A stretch of 64,000 bases of DNA from an uncultured Ruminiclostridium sp. (GCA_934454635.1 CAKSFR010000002.1:1-64000); one strand, 5' to 3'; counted from the first letter of the stretch, positions 1 through 9,471 are shown. Numbers and translations are program-made. Notes: generated by a model not told the origin, from the letters alone.

Positions 1-11
1 GCTGCTCGTGT

Positions 12-279
12 GAGCGGCGGCGTTTCGCGGGGTGAGAGAGGGCAGAGCATGGAGAAAGCCGCCGTGTGCGGTTTTCACAAAGCGACCGCCTCGTGAAGGA
101 GCTTGGCGTGCAAGCCGCCTCGTCCCCTCCTCGGCGGTCGCCGCGGCTTTCTCAATGCCGCTTGTACATGAATGCGTGGCAAAACGCCGCGAAACCGAAC
201 CTGTGCAGATTCGTGGGAACGCTAATCGGCGTAGTCGGTATATCACGGAGAACCGCGCGGCGCCGCGCTGTGCTGTCGG
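12..279. repeat. Intergenic repeat modules F and G with armless palindrome
   Basis: No gene is seen here. Positions 12-70 carry module F, an inverted repeat beginning CGGCGGCGTTT and closing AAAGCCGCCG. Positions 79-156 carry module G (GACCGCCTC near 85, CCGCGGCTTTCTC near 150). Positions 255-268 are the perfect palindrome GCGCGGCGCCGCGC, which equals the outer stem of the cloverleaf elements without their three arms. The same F and G modules recur beside other cloverleafs in this window. This block lies directly downstream of the 3' end of the minus-strand glucan synthase gene. Confidence 0.7.
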
Positions 280-3200
280 TCACCTCTCCCCGAAAAGCTC
301 CCCGAGCAGGATATAGTACCACGCCGCCGCGCCCGTGTAGAGCGACCAGCCGCCGCGTCCGTATGCGTCGGGGTTGGCGTAAACGTCCGCGGTCATATAG
401 TACGGCTCGTTTTTAAAGGCTGAAGAACGCGCGGCGGGGCTGAGAAATTCCGCGAGCCGTTTCGCCGTGACCTTGTCGCCCGAGCGCAGAAACGCCAGCG
501 CGAGCCATACCGCCGCGTGGGTGTACTGCCCGCCGTTTTCGCGCACGCCGACGGGATAGCTTTTGACATAGCCGGGATCCTCCGCTTCGGTCACTTCCGC
601 AAAGGCGGGAGTAAACAGCTTTATTATGCGGTTTTGCTCGTCTACAAGCTGCGTATAGGCGTTCTTTAGCGCGCTTTCCGACTTTTCCTTGTCGGGTAGA
701 TTTGCGAGAACCGAAAACGCCTGCGGAAGCAGGTCTATCTTGCAGTATCGGCTGTCCCGCGCGCCCATTTTCGAGCCGTCGTCGTAAAATGCGCGGAGAT
801 AATACCCGTTTTCGAAGGCGTTGTTTTCGATAGCACGGGTAAGCTCCGCGCCGCGCTTTTCAAGCTCGTCGGCAAAGGTTTCGTCGCCCGCCGCACGCGC
901 GAGGGGAGCAAATTCCTTCGCCGTTAGGACGTAGAACATCGACAGCCAGACGCTTTCTCCCCGTCCTTTAATGCCAACATTATTATAGCCGTCGTTCCAA
1001 TCACCGCAGCCAATTTTAAGCAGCGAGCGATCCCCTTTTTTATATCCTTTTTCAAGTGCTTTCTTGCAATGGCTGTATACATCTTCCCGAACATCGCCGT
1101 TTTCGACCTCCATATATTTTTCGTGCAGCTCGCCAAGTTCGCCGCCTTTAATATACTGAACATTAAGTCCGAGAATATCCCTGTCGCCCGTTTTTTTTAC
1201 ATATTCCGCAGTCACATAAGGCAGCCAGAGCAGGTCGTCCGAATACCTTGTGCGCACGCCCTTTCTTCCGCGATCCGTTCTGTGCCACCAGTGCAGCACG
1301 TCGCCATCGTAAAACTGCGAAGCGCAGCATCGGAGTATCTGACGCTTTGTTTCCTCGGGCATAAATTGCAGCGCGGCAAGACTGTCCTGAAGCTGGTCGC
1401 GGAAGCCGTAGGCTCCGCCGTTCTGATAGAACCCCGTGCGCGCCCACATACGGCAGCCGACCGCCTGCCACGGCAGCCAAGTGTTATAAAGCCTGTTAAG
1501 TTCGGGCGACGGGCTTTCGATTTTTGGGGAGTATCGCTTTTTCCACTCCGTTCCGACGTTTGCGAACGCTTCAAGCTGCCTGCGGCTGTCGCCCTTGCTG
1601 AACGCGAGTATAAATTTCACTTTTTCGGTGCTTCTCGGCGGAAGCTTTATCTTTACCGTTAGCGCTACGCACCCGAACGGGAACGGGCGCAGCTCACCCT
1701 CTGCTTCACCCGCGAAAAACTGCTCGCGGCTGGTCGTGCAGAGCGTTTCGCGGTCGCAGTACACCGCCATTTCTCCGCGAAAATCCTCATTCGCCGTGTT
1801 TCTGACATAGACCGCGTTTTCGTCGCGCGTGTATGTGAAAGCCGCGCCGAAATTGCCGCTTTCGCGGTCCGCGCCGAGAATCGGCTCGATATAATAGGTC
1901 AGCGCGCAGCGTTTTTCGTGCGCGGAGGGGTTTTTGACGCTGACGGTAAGCTCCTTTCCCATGCCTTTTTCGTAAACGCGTACCGCCGTGTGGAACTCGG
2001 TTTTCCCGACAAGTCCGTAATAATCCGCTTTATTCGGTGAAAAAACCGTTCTCGCGCCCGCAACGATATCATAGTAGCAGCCGTTTCCGCGCACAAGCAG
2101 CATTTCTCCGTTGTTGTCGTGAAGAATGTCGTTATACCACGGGGTCAGCTTATTTTCGCGGCTGTTGAGCGCGTAGGAAAAGCCCAGCGAATTTTGTGAA
2201 ACAAGCGTTCCGAACTCTCGGCTGGCGATAATATTGCACCAAGGGTGTCCCTTTTCGTCGATAACGAATTTCTCGTCGGAAAATCCCGTTTTTTCGCCTG
2301 TTTTGAGCATTTCGCACGGCAATATCTCCATAAGTGCGGCGGGAGCTTTTTTCTGCTCGGTCTTTCCGAAAATGAACGCGGCGGAGCGCTTCAGCAGCGC
2401 TTTTTCTTCCTCGGAGAGCGCCGTTTCCGTGAGCACAAACGCATTTTTCCGATAGTCGGGGATAAGCGCCTCGGCTTTTTCTTTTTGAATATTGTTTATG
2501 CAGATTATCACAAGGTCGGCTTCAAGCCCGCAGCCGCAAAGCCCGCCGAGGGTCAGCAGCGCGGCTTCGAGGTTCATTTGTTCACCCTCGTGGCGGTACA
2601 GAAGTATCGGCTTGTCGCCGCTTATCCCGAAGCGCCAGAGCGCCCGCCGTCCGAGCGACGATTCGGCAAGCAGTATCTCCTCGCTGTAAACGTTTCGGCA
2701 GAGAAGCGCGGGAAGAAGCTGCCGCGCGATCCGTCCCTGCATTGTTGTCGGCGGGAGCGGCGAAACTGGCGGAATCTGTTCCTTTTTCGCGCGGATATCA
2801 CGGCAGATGCCAAGGACTTCGTTCCTGCTTTCGCCGTAGCAGACAAAAAGCTCGGCGTCGAACCGTCCTCCCGCGTTTATCTGAACGGGCAGGTCGGCAA
2901 AAACGCAGGGAGAAGGAACGCTTATCGGGTCGTTCTCGCTGCCCGAATGCTCCAAAAAGCTCATAGGCTCGTTCGGGCGGGAAACCGCTTCGCGGTCGAA
3001 GCAGTAGTTGAACGCCGCCGCGTGTGAAAACCCTATGCACGCCCATGCTTCGCGGTCGCCGTGGCGCTCTTTTCGGTGGATAAGGACAACGTTTTCCTTT
3101 TCGTCATATTCCGTTTTTATGAACAGATCCATAAAAGCGGGGTGAGCCGAAATGTCGCGCTCATGCGCCAGCGCAGGCTCGAAATATGCCGTTATGGCGG

Positions 3201-6200
3201 CGCTTTTCGGCGCGTTTGTGAGATTTTCAAGCGAAAATTCGCGAACCTCGGCAGCATTTTCACCAAAAAGCGAAAGCCTCATTCCGCAGCTCAGTCCCGC
3301 GCCGTTTACATACCATTCCGCGCTGTTTTCGCCGAAAACAACGCTCCGTTCGAGCGGCTCGCCTTTGTCATAGACTGTCATAAAAAAGGGGATCTCGCGC
3401 CCGTCGGCGGCTATTCCGAAGAACATTCCGCGCGGACGGCGAAGATAGTCGGGCGAGGGGATCATTGTCGATTTTCCGCCGAAGCGTCCGTAATAAAGCC
3501 CCGTATCCGAGGCGAAAACCGCAAGCTTATGGTTTGCGACAACGCCCATTCGCGGGCGCAGCAGCTCAAAGGCTGTAAATTCCTCGCGCGGATTTCCCGC
3601 CGTGCGCTTTTCGCGCAGCTTTTCAATATCAACGATAACTTCTCCTGACATAACACGTTCCTCCAGTAATTCGTCCGCCCGCTGCATTATCGGGTCGGAG
3701 GCAAAGAGCTTTCGCAGTATCCCGCCGCACAGCGCGTTGGCGATACCGCCCATGCTCATTCCGATATGATGAGCCATATGACTTTTTACAACGGCGTCCG
3801 CGCCGCCCGTTCTCCGCTCGGTCAGGTCGATAGCTTCATAACAGCCGTAGCGCGAATGCATGAACTGCGGCTGACATATCCGCGCGAGGTTTTCCATGCA
3901 CGCGGAAAAGCTGTGTGAAAGAGCGAGAAAGGTCGAATACGGACTGATAACATATTCTCTGTCCATTCCGCTGCAAAGCGCGAGTTTTTGTACGCCGTGC
4001 GCCTTGTACTGATAGTTCAGCTCGCGGTCGAACGAGAAATATCCGCTTTCCGATATCCCGAAGGGCAGCCTGCGGCGCTTTCCCCTCTCGCGCTGGCAGT
4101 ATACCGCGTAGCCGAGGGCTTCATAGGAAAGGCTGCCGACCTTGGATTCAAGCAGAAGCTCGGGCATAAAGAACTCGAACATTGTTCCCGTCCACGCGAC
4201 AGGCCCCGCATAGTGACCGTTTTTGCTCATTATCCGCGAAAGCGCGCGCCAGTGCTGCTTGTCCGCCTGACCGGTCGCGATAGCGTAATAGCTCAGCATT
4301 CGCGCTTCTGACATCAGCATATCGTAGCAGTTCGGCATTTTTTCGCCCGTTTTTCCGTTTATTCCGACTGAAAACAGCTTGCGGACGGGATTGTAAAACG
4401 TTTTAAGGTCGGCTTCGCCGAGCAGCTTTTCTATCCTTTCGGTAAGGCTCGGTTCGCACTCGCGCGCATAAAGCCACTGCTTCACCGCGACAAGGCAGCA
4501 TAGGAAATTTCCGCTGTCTACGGTGGAAACAAATTCGCCCAGAACGGACAGATCCTCGGTATTATACCAGTTATAGAGATTCCCCGCGTATTTTTCCAGA
4601 CCCTCGACAGTTGAAAGCGTGCGGGAAATACAGGTGACGGCTTCGGTGACGTCGATTATGCCAAGCTCAGCCGCGCTCACGCACGAGATGAGATACATTC
4701 CGATATTCGTCGGCGAAGTCCTCCGCGCAACGCGGTAAACGGGGGAGTACTGAACGTTGTCGGGCGGGAGGAAATTGTCGCTTTCTGTAACGTAATCCTC
4801 GTAAAAATTCCAGAGAAGCTGCGCCTGTTCGAGCAGATCGGCGCGGTCGCCGTCTTTTACTGCGGTTTTCGGGGATTTAAGCGCGCGGTCGAGCGCCACG
4901 GCTGCGGGAAGCGCGCATATCATCAGCAGAGAAGTTATCCCCGTTAAAATGTTCCCGAAAGAAACGCTCAGCCGGAACAGCGCGAGCGCGGCAAGCTCGG
5001 GGATTATCATATGCGCGTAGCCTATCGCGCCTATCCTGTCGAATTGCGAAGCGGTCTGCCATTCGAGCAGCTTTTTCCCCGTGATGAGCCTCCATACGGT
5101 GCGCAGGAGCGCGTCAAGACAAAGCACGGCGTTTTTCGGGAGAAAAATTATCTCGCCGAAAAGCTGTGAAACGAGCTGCCGCGAAAGTGAGGAGATCGGG
5201 GCGTAGAACTCTCTTGTATTGGAAAATCCAAGCCCGCGCAGCGCAGCGGGGATAAGTCCCAGCAAAAAAGGAAGCGTAACCGAAAGCAGAGCGACCGCCG
5301 CGCAGAAATAATCTCCGTAGGTCGCACAGAAAAACAGGGTCAGCAGAGCGTAGACGGGGAATATCCCGCGGCGGATATTGTCGGAAAGCTTGAACCTCGT
5401 GAGCGGGGAAAATTCGGGCGTAAGCAGGAAGCGAACGTTCTGAAAATCACCGCGAAGCCAGCGGTGAAGCCGCTTGAAATAGCCCTTTACCGTCGGCGGG
5501 AAGCTGTCGCTGAACTCGACCGAGCCGCAGTAGGCTACTCCGAGCAGTCCGCCCTCGAGAATATCGTGTGAAAGTATTTTTTCGTCGGGAAAGCGCCCGA
5601 CGCATTCGCGGTAGAATCTATCCGTGCGGATAAGCCCTTTTCCCGTGAAAGTTCCCTCGCCGAAGCAGGAGTAGTACAGCTCCATGTCCGCGCTGTCGTA
5701 AACGCTTACTCCCGAGCAGCCGCCGCTGCCGATAAACAGACGCGAAAGCGCTGTCCGCGAGGCGGAATCGAGCGAAACGGTGAGCCGCGGGACGAATATC
5801 CCGTAGTCGGAATTTACGGGGTGGAGCGCGGCGGAGATAAGGCTGTTTACGCTGTCCATAAGCGGAACGGTGTCGTAATCGAGCGCGCAGACGAACGGAA
5901 CGTGCCTGAGCCGCGCGGTATCGCCCGAAATAAAGCGGAAAGAAACCTCCTCGCCCGCGATAAAGCGCATAAGATCCTCGATCGCGCCGCGTTTACGCTC
6001 CTTACCCTGATATTTTTCCTGAGTGCGGCTGTAATCGCGGTGTCGGATAAGGATAATCGGCGAGTTGGGAAGCTCGGAAAGCCGTCTTGCCGCCGAGATT
6101 ATTTCATCGTCGGCGTCCGTTTCGCGTTCATTTGCGGCGGGCAGGTCGCAGAGCAGGCAGCAGAAAATATTTTTAGTGTTATTTTTTATTTTTGCGGTAT

Positions 6201-7062
6201 TCAGCTTGTCTATAGCGGCGCGCAGGCTTTCCTCCCCATCGCACAGCGCGCTTAAAACGCACACTGCGTCGTATTTTTCGGCTTCGTCCGCCGAAACCGA
6301 CGGCAGCGGCTCAGGCTTTGTACTCCGCATAAGAATGCGGTCAACAAGAGTTTTCGCTATCGCAAGTGCAGGCGTGAATACGCTAAGTCCCACAAACCAG
6401 CCCGAAAGAACCGTCGCGATCCCCGTTATTCCGACCGCGAGCGCCATTTGCCAAATTATATAAGCGGCAACGTTTGCGTGCGGGAAAATCCTCCGATAAT
6501 CCGCCCAGACAACGGTGCAAACGTCGGAATCGCTGTCCTGTGCCGTGCGCAGATATTCGTGCGCCAAGCGCGCTTCGGGAATGTCCGTGACCTCGGCGGC
6601 GCGGCTTGCCTTAAAGCGGCAGAGCGCCTGAGTTTCACGACTGCTGCGGCGATATACCGAGTCGTCCAGAAAACGGCGGTGCAGCGGGTTAAGCTTATCG
6701 TCCAGAAAATCGCAGTCTACGTCCGAAACAATGTAAAACTGCCCTTCAAGCGCACTGTTTTCAGCAGCCGCTAGCAGAGCCGAGGCTTTGAGCTGCCACA
6801 AAAGGCTGATAAAATCGGAATTGGTCAGTTCGGCGGCGATTGGCGAAAGAAAATCCAGTACGGTTTCGGTCGTTATCCGTTCTTCAGCCGACGCTAACGC
6901 GGCAATAAGAGGAGCGCCCTCGCGAAACGTCACCTTAAACGGCGGGACAGCCCCCAGAAGCGCGGAGCATTCCGCGCAAAGACGGCTTCTGTTTTCCGTT
7001 TTAAGCCTGCGGCGCGTTTTTTTCAGTTCGCGCACAAGATTTGTCATATTCTCCCTTGTCAT
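280..7062 (-). CDS. Cyclic beta-1,2-glucan synthase-like protein (GT84 + transglycosylase + GH94)
   Basis: A 2260-residue membrane glycosyltransferase of the NdvB/Cgs type, which makes beta-1,2-glucans from UDP-glucose and trims and cyclises them. Residues 200-720 hold a family-2-like glycosyltransferase core between membrane segments (about 196-242, 566-605 and 677-725), with DYD at 395-397, HDILEG near 500 and HRWLRGD near 535. Residues 750-1200 carry the glucoamylase-like transglycosylase domain (LYNWYNTEDL near 830, VSTVDSGN near 846). The C-terminal third is GH94 phosphorylase-like, with GFRDQLQDS and GDWND near 2020 (the Asp of the general-acid motif) and GRGESVW. Characterised Cgs proteins exceed 2800 residues, so the N-terminal part is shorter here. 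GGACGGAG precedes the start. Monocistronic; it could make linear rather than cyclic glucan. Confidence 0.88.
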   Translation of the reverse strand: MTRENMTNLVRELKKTRRRLKTENRSRLCAECSALLGAVPPFKVTFREGAPLIAALASAEERITTETVLDFLSPIAAELTNSDFISLLWQLKASALLAAAENSALEGQFYIVSDVDCDFLDDKLNPLHRRFLDDSVYRRSSRETQALCRFKASRAAEVTDIPEARLAHEYLRTAQDSDSDVCTVVWADYRRIFPHANVAAYIIWQMALAVGITGIATVLSGWFVGLSVFTPALAIAKTLVDRILMRSTKPEPLPSVSADEAEKYDAVCVLSALCDGEESLRAAIDKLNTAKIKNNTKNIFCCLLCDLPAANERETDADDEIISAARRLSELPNSPIILIRHRDYSRTQEKYQGKERKRGAIEDLMRFIAGEEVSFRFISGDTARLRHVPFVCALDYDTVPLMDSVNSLISAALHPVNSDYGIFVPRLTVSLDSASRTALSRLFIGSGGCSGVSVYDSADMELYYSCFGEGTFTGKGLIRTDRFYRECVGRFPDEKILSHDILEGGLLGVAYCGSVEFSDSFPPTVKGYFKRLHRWLRGDFQNVRFLLTPEFSPLTRFKLSDNIRRGIFPVYALLTLFFCATYGDYFCAAVALLSVTLPFLLGLIPAALRGLGFSNTREFYAPISSLSRQLVSQLFGEIIFLPKNAVLCLDALLRTVWRLITGKKLLEWQTASQFDRIGAIGYAHMIIPELAALALFRLSVSFGNILTGITSLLMICALPAAVALDRALKSPKTAVKDGDRADLLEQAQLLWNFYEDYVTESDNFLPPDNVQYSPVYRVARRTSPTNIGMYLISCVSAAELGIIDVTEAVTCISRTLSTVEGLEKYAGNLYNWYNTEDLSVLGEFVSTVDSGNFLCCLVAVKQWLYARECEPSLTERIEKLLGEADLKTFYNPVRKLFSVGINGKTGEKMPNCYDMLMSEARMLSYYAIATGQADKQHWRALSRIMSKNGHYAGPVAWTGTMFEFFMPELLLESKVGSLSYEALGYAVYCQRERGKRRRLPFGISESGYFSFDRELNYQYKAHGVQKLALCSGMDREYVISPYSTFLALSHSFSACMENLARICQPQFMHSRYGCYEAIDLTERRTGGADAVVKSHMAHHIGMSMGGIANALCGGILRKLFASDPIMQRADELLEERVMSGEVIVDIEKLREKRTAGNPREEFTAFELLRPRMGVVANHKLAVFASDTGLYYGRFGGKSTMIPSPDYLRRPRGMFFGIAADGREIPFFMTVYDKGEPLERSVVFGENSAEWYVNGAGLSCGMRLSLFGENAAEVREFSLENLTNAPKSAAITAYFEPALAHERDISAHPAFMDLFIKTEYDEKENVVLIHRKERHGDREAWACIGFSHAAAFNYCFDREAVSRPNEPMSFLEHSGSENDPISVPSPCVFADLPVQINAGGRFDAELFVCYGESRNEVLGICRDIRAKKEQIPPVSPLPPTTMQGRIARQLLPALLCRNVYSEEILLAESSLGRRALWRFGISGDKPILLYRHEGEQMNLEAALLTLGGLCGCGLEADLVIICINNIQKEKAEALIPDYRKNAFVLTETALSEEEKALLKRSAAFIFGKTEQKKAPAALMEILPCEMLKTGEKTGFSDEKFVIDEKGHPWCNIIASREFGTLVSQNSLGFSYALNSRENKLTPWYNDILHDNNGEMLLVRGNGCYYDIVAGARTVFSPNKADYYGLVGKTEFHTAVRVYEKGMGKELTVSVKNPSAHEKRCALTYYIEPILGADRESGNFGAAFTYTRDENAVYVRNTANEDFRGEMAVYCDRETLCTTSREQFFAGEAEGELRPFPFGCVALTVKIKLPPRSTEKVKFILAFSKGDSRRQLEAFANVGTEWKKRYSPKIESPSPELNRLYNTWLPWQAVGCRMWARTGFYQNGGAYGFRDQLQDSLAALQFMPEETKRQILRCCASQFYDGDVLHWWHRTDRGRKGVRTRYSDDLLWLPYVTAEYVKKTGDRDILGLNVQYIKGGELGELHEKYMEVENGDVREDVYSHCKKALEKGYKKGDRSLLKIGCGDWNDGYNNVGIKGRGESVWLSMFYVLTAKEFAPLARAAGDETFADELEKRGAELTRAIENNAFENGYYLRAFYDDGSKMGARDSRYCKIDLLPQAFSVLANLPDKEKSESALKNAYTQLVDEQNRIIKLFTPAFAEVTEAEDPGYVKSYPVGVRENGGQYTHAAVWLALAFLRSGDKVTAKRLAEFLSPAARSSAFKNEPYYMTADVYANPDAYGRGGWSLYTGAAAWYYILLGELFGER

Positions 7063-7210
7063 AAGTACTCCGTCCTTTTCGTGAATGGTTAGGTTTTTGC
7101 TTATAGTATTGACTGTTTTTCGGGAATTATTACGCAGATGTGGATAAATATGGCGGCGAGCAAAGCGCCCTGTTATGCAGGGCGAGCGAGCCGCAAAAAA
7201 GGGGGGGAGG

Positions 7211-7305
7211 GCGCGGCGCGCCGCATACGGCTTTCGCCGTATGCGGTCGGCGGCGAAGCCGCCGGTATGCCGCCCCGCCCTTAAGGGCGGGGCGGCGCGC
7301 CGCGC
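7211..7305. repeat. Cloverleaf element 1
   Basis: Outer stem GCGCGGCGCGCC (7211-7222) pairs exactly with 7294-7305. Inside lie three hairpins: CCGCATACGGC/TTTC loop (7221-7246), CGGCGGC/GAA loop (7248-7264) and CCGCCCCGCCC/TTAA loop (7270-7295). It is intergenic, upstream of the glucan synthase gene. Arm 1 reads CATACGG here but CATTCGG in other copies, with the matching change on the partner strand. Confidence 0.9.
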
Positions 7306-7339
7306 GGCAGGCTCGGTTTAACGGGGTGTGCCGATCAAC

Positions 7340-7645
7340 GGTGCGCAAATTTTTGCCGAAGTGGGGATTTGCGGCGTTTCGGCGGACTTTTCGTGAAGCA
7401 CGGCATAGAGAAAGCCGCAGCGGACGCCGACGGCGGGGCGAGGAGGGCGCTTTGAGAAGCGGCTGACAAGTCCCCGTGGGAGGCGTTCGCCAAAAAGTGC
7501 AGTTTCCCGCCGAGAAGCAGCAGCTTTGATATTTTCGGTAATTTGTGCTATGCTCGCGGCTTTCAACCTGCCCTGCCCTCCCGCACTTTTCTAAACGCCG
7601 CCGTTCGCACGAGCAGCGTAGTCAGCACACTGCGCGGCGCCGCGC
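7340..7645. repeat. Inverted F/G repeat modules with armless palindrome
   Basis: Module G lies in reverse orientation around 7396-7490 and module F in reverse at about 7556-7615 (GCGGCTTTCAACCTGCCC, then AAACGCCGCCG). They lead to the armless palindrome GCGCGGCGCCGCGC at 7632-7645. The 29356-29440 region has almost the same sequence, but there the palindrome is opened by a full three-arm cloverleaf. No convincing coding potential is seen. Confidence 0.65.
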
Positions 7646-7693
7646 TCCGTCACCGACATATTTCCTTTTGCATCCTCGTTGAATCGGTGCAGC

Positions 7694-7791
7694 GCGGGCG
7701 CGCTTTCAGCCGCCTGCGGCGACTGAAAGTCGTGGCGCGGCTTCGCCGCGCCACATTTCCGTTTTGCTGCGCAAAACGGAACCGCGCCCGC
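7694..7791. repeat. Cloverleaf element 2
   Basis: Outer stem GCGGGCGCG (7694-7702) pairs with CGCGCCCGC (7783-7791). The arms are CTTTCAG..CTGAAAG (about 7703-7729, one C/A mismatch), GTGGCGCGGC/TTC loop (7732-7754) and TTCCGTTTTGC/TGC loop (7757-7781). The outer stem is of the second type, also seen in element 3. Confidence 0.88.
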
Positions 7792-7816
7792 AACTGTTTC
7801 CTTTTGCTTTGTCCCT

Positions 7817-7918
7817 TATACTATTTTTCAATCTTCCTATAAACAACGTCTATGGGAAGATTCGCCGCTTCGCAGAAGCGGCGTGGCGGTATAGCCGCCG
7901 AAAAAGCCGTACAATACT
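7817..7918. repeat. Small structured repeat family B, copy 1
   Basis: Starts with TACTATTTTTCAATC and contains the inverted pair AATCTTCCTATA..TATGGGAAGATT, then the hairpins CGCCGCTTC/GAAGCGGCG and GGCGG/CCGCC, and ends GCCGTACAATAC. A close copy lies at 50771-50863 and a left-end fragment at 27026-27070. The MITE at 7921-8020 has inserted at its right end. Confidence 0.65.
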
Positions 7919-7920
7919 AA

Positions 7921-8020
7921 TACTAAGCACCAATAAAACCATATATAAAAATTCTAGTATAACCCATATATGCAAAGATTGCACTCGATTTTTTGTATAG
8001 TTTTTAATTGGTGCTGAGTA
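7921..8020. mobile_element. MITE-like element, family T, 100 nt
   Basis: Terminal inverted repeats are TACTAAGCACCAAT (7921-7934) and ATTGGTGCTGAGTA (8007-8020), 13 of 14 bases complementary. TAA flanks both ends, consistent with a 3-bp target duplication. The interior is AT-rich and has no ORF. Two relatives occur at 27151-27231 and 52605-52658. No transposase is in the window, so it would be moved in trans. Confidence 0.75.
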
Positions 8021-8086
8021 TAAGAATATCAATGACGGGGCGGCTTTACGGCGGTATCCGCATTGAATTCGGCAAATAACAATAAG

Positions 8087-8126
8087 TCCCGTATCCGACG
8101 GTAAAATGTTGGGTACGGGATTTTTG
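8087..8126 (+). terminator. Intrinsic terminator-like hairpin
   Basis: Stem TCCCGTATCC (8087-8096) pairs with GGGTACGGGA (8111-8120), one G-T pair, followed by TTTTT. It ends whatever transcript enters from the repeat region on the left; no gene directly feeds it. Confidence 0.6.
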
Positions 8127-8186
8127 TGTGTAAGTCTTATTTCTACTACTGATAGAAAAACTTTTATTTCTTCAACAAGGCGGTTA

Positions 8187-8215
8187 TTGAGTTTTCTTTA
8201 TTACAATGGTATAAT
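8187..8215 (+). promoter_or_regulatory. Sigma-A promoter of the XRE-methyltransferase gene
   Basis: The -35 box TTGAGT (8187-8192) and -10 box TATAAT (8210-8215) are separated by 17 bp, about 25 bp before the start codon. Confidence 0.8.
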
Positions 8216-8239
8216 GAAATCAGCAAAGGGGGATATGCT

Positions 8240-9055
8240 ATGAATATAGGTAAGGTTATTTCTGACAGACGAAAGGTTCTCGGATTTACACAACGAGCAT
8301 TAGCTGAAAAGCTCAACATATCATTTCAGGCAATCTCAAAGTGGGAGAACTGCACTTCTTGCCCTGACATCGAACTTCTTCCGCAGCTTGCGGCTGTTCT
8401 GAATACCTCCATAGACTCTCTGCTCGGGTATCCGACGCAGTCGGTTACGGACTATGATAATCGTTACAACACCGAGGGCTACTACTGGGGCTTGAAGCCG
8501 AATAATCTCTGTTATGAGATAATGCGTATGAAGCCACCGATTAAACCCTACAAAGTGCTTGACATCGGTTGCGGTGAAGGCAAGGACGCTGTTTTTCTTG
8601 CGAGAAACGGCTATGCTGTAACCGCCTTCGACGCTTCGGAGCAAGGCTTGTCCAAAGCGAGAGAGCTTGCCGAAAAATGCGGTGTAAAAATTGATTTCTT
8701 TAAGGCAGATGTGCGCGATTTCAGGCTTGAAACCGATTACGATATCATTTTTTCAAGCGGCGTATTCCACTACATTCCGTCCGAATTGCGTGAAAGCGTT
8801 ATAGATAATCTGAAAACACATACAATCTCAAATGGTATCAATGTAATAAATGTCTTTGTAAGAAAACCGTTTGTTCCTCTTCCGCCTGATACGGAAATCG
8901 GAGAGTTTGCCGCAGGAGATTGGAAATCCGGTGAGTTGTTTATGTATTATCACGATTGGTTATTTCATAAAAACGATGAATGGATTTTTGACTGCAACAG
9001 TAGTGGAATGCCTCATAAACATTGTATGGATGTTTTGATTGCAGAGAAACTGTAA
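8240..9055 (+). CDS. XRE-family HTH fused to a class I SAM methyltransferase
   Basis: A 271-residue two-domain protein. Residues 4-60 form a Cro/C1-type helix-turn-helix (FTQRALAEKLNISFQAISKWE). Residues 80-225 form a Rossmann methyltransferase with the SAM-binding motif VLDIGCGEGKD near 110 and an acidic strand-2 end (AFDASEQGL). The methyltransferase half resembles the TehB/UbiE-like group, whose substrate cannot be read from sequence. The fusion suggests a regulator that also methylates a small molecule, or an enzyme controlling its own gene; both are inference. GGGGGA lies 7 nt before the ATG and a strong promoter precedes it. Codon use is more AT-rich than in the neighbours, which may point to transfer. 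Single gene, no operon partner. Confidence 0.85.
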   Translation: MNIGKVISDRRKVLGFTQRALAEKLNISFQAISKWENCTSCPDIELLPQLAAVLNTSIDSLLGYPTQSVTDYDNRYNTEGYYWGLKPNNLCYEIMRMKPPIKPYKVLDIGCGEGKDAVFLARNGYAVTAFDASEQGLSKARELAEKCGVKIDFFKADVRDFRLETDYDIIFSSGVFHYIPSELRESVIDNLKTHTISNGINVINVFVRKPFVPLPPDTEIGEFAAGDWKSGELFMYYHDWLFHKNDEWIFDCNSSGMPHKHCMDVLIAEKL

Positions 9056-9138
9056 TACTAATTTCTAATAGATATATAGAAAATAAACTTATTGCCGCTT
9101 GAGATGTCAAGGGCTGCACTTTCAGAATATACACGAAA

Positions 9139-9444
9139 TTAAATCCAAAACTGCTGTGCCGATGAGATGCTACGGTGATTATCTCCGTGCTGCTGTTCGG
9201 CACAGCGTAAAGTCTGTAGTTGTGCGGTTGGCACACCACGCACGGCGATTTTCAATTCATATTCTTTATTGAGGCAGTATTGCCGAATACCCTCAAAAAG
9301 TGCAATAACTCCCGATATCCCCGCCGTCAAAAATATCTTCGTCTTACTTTCACCGAAAGCAACATACGTCGGGCGAACATATCCCTCAAATTCCAAAATA
9401 CCCCTTGCAAAATACGGCGCTTTCGTGTATAATAAAATAGACTG
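9139..9444 (-). pseudogene. Possible degraded ORF fragment, unknown family
   Basis: The 9056-9471 gap is otherwise empty. On the minus strand an open frame covers this stretch and encodes a plausible protein-like segment (GYVRPTYVAFGESKTKIF, then a GVIALFEGIRQYCLNKEYEL-type helix). It has no start codon or ribosome site of its own; the only upstream ATG codons lie inside the divergent alpha-galactosidase gene. I do not recognise the family. It may be a gene remnant or chance. Confidence 0.25.
9405..9433 (+). promoter_or_regulatory. Promoter of the alpha-galactosidase operon
   Basis: TTGCAA (9405-9410), a 17-bp spacer and TATAAT (9428-9433), 38 bp before the ATG. AAAGGA follows as ribosome binding site. 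Confidence 0.8.
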
Positions 9445-9471
9445 AAATTTCAACCGAAAGGATTTAATGCT

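Noticed and set aside
7211..7305. Cloverleaf elements as tRNA genes
   Set aside because: No anticodon-loop length, no T-psi-C or D-loop sequences and no CCA end; loops are only 3-5 nt and stems are too long and variable.
9220..9432. 70-codon plus-strand frame upstream of the alpha-galactosidase gene
   Set aside because: Overlaps the promoter, has no ribosome site and no protein-like pattern.
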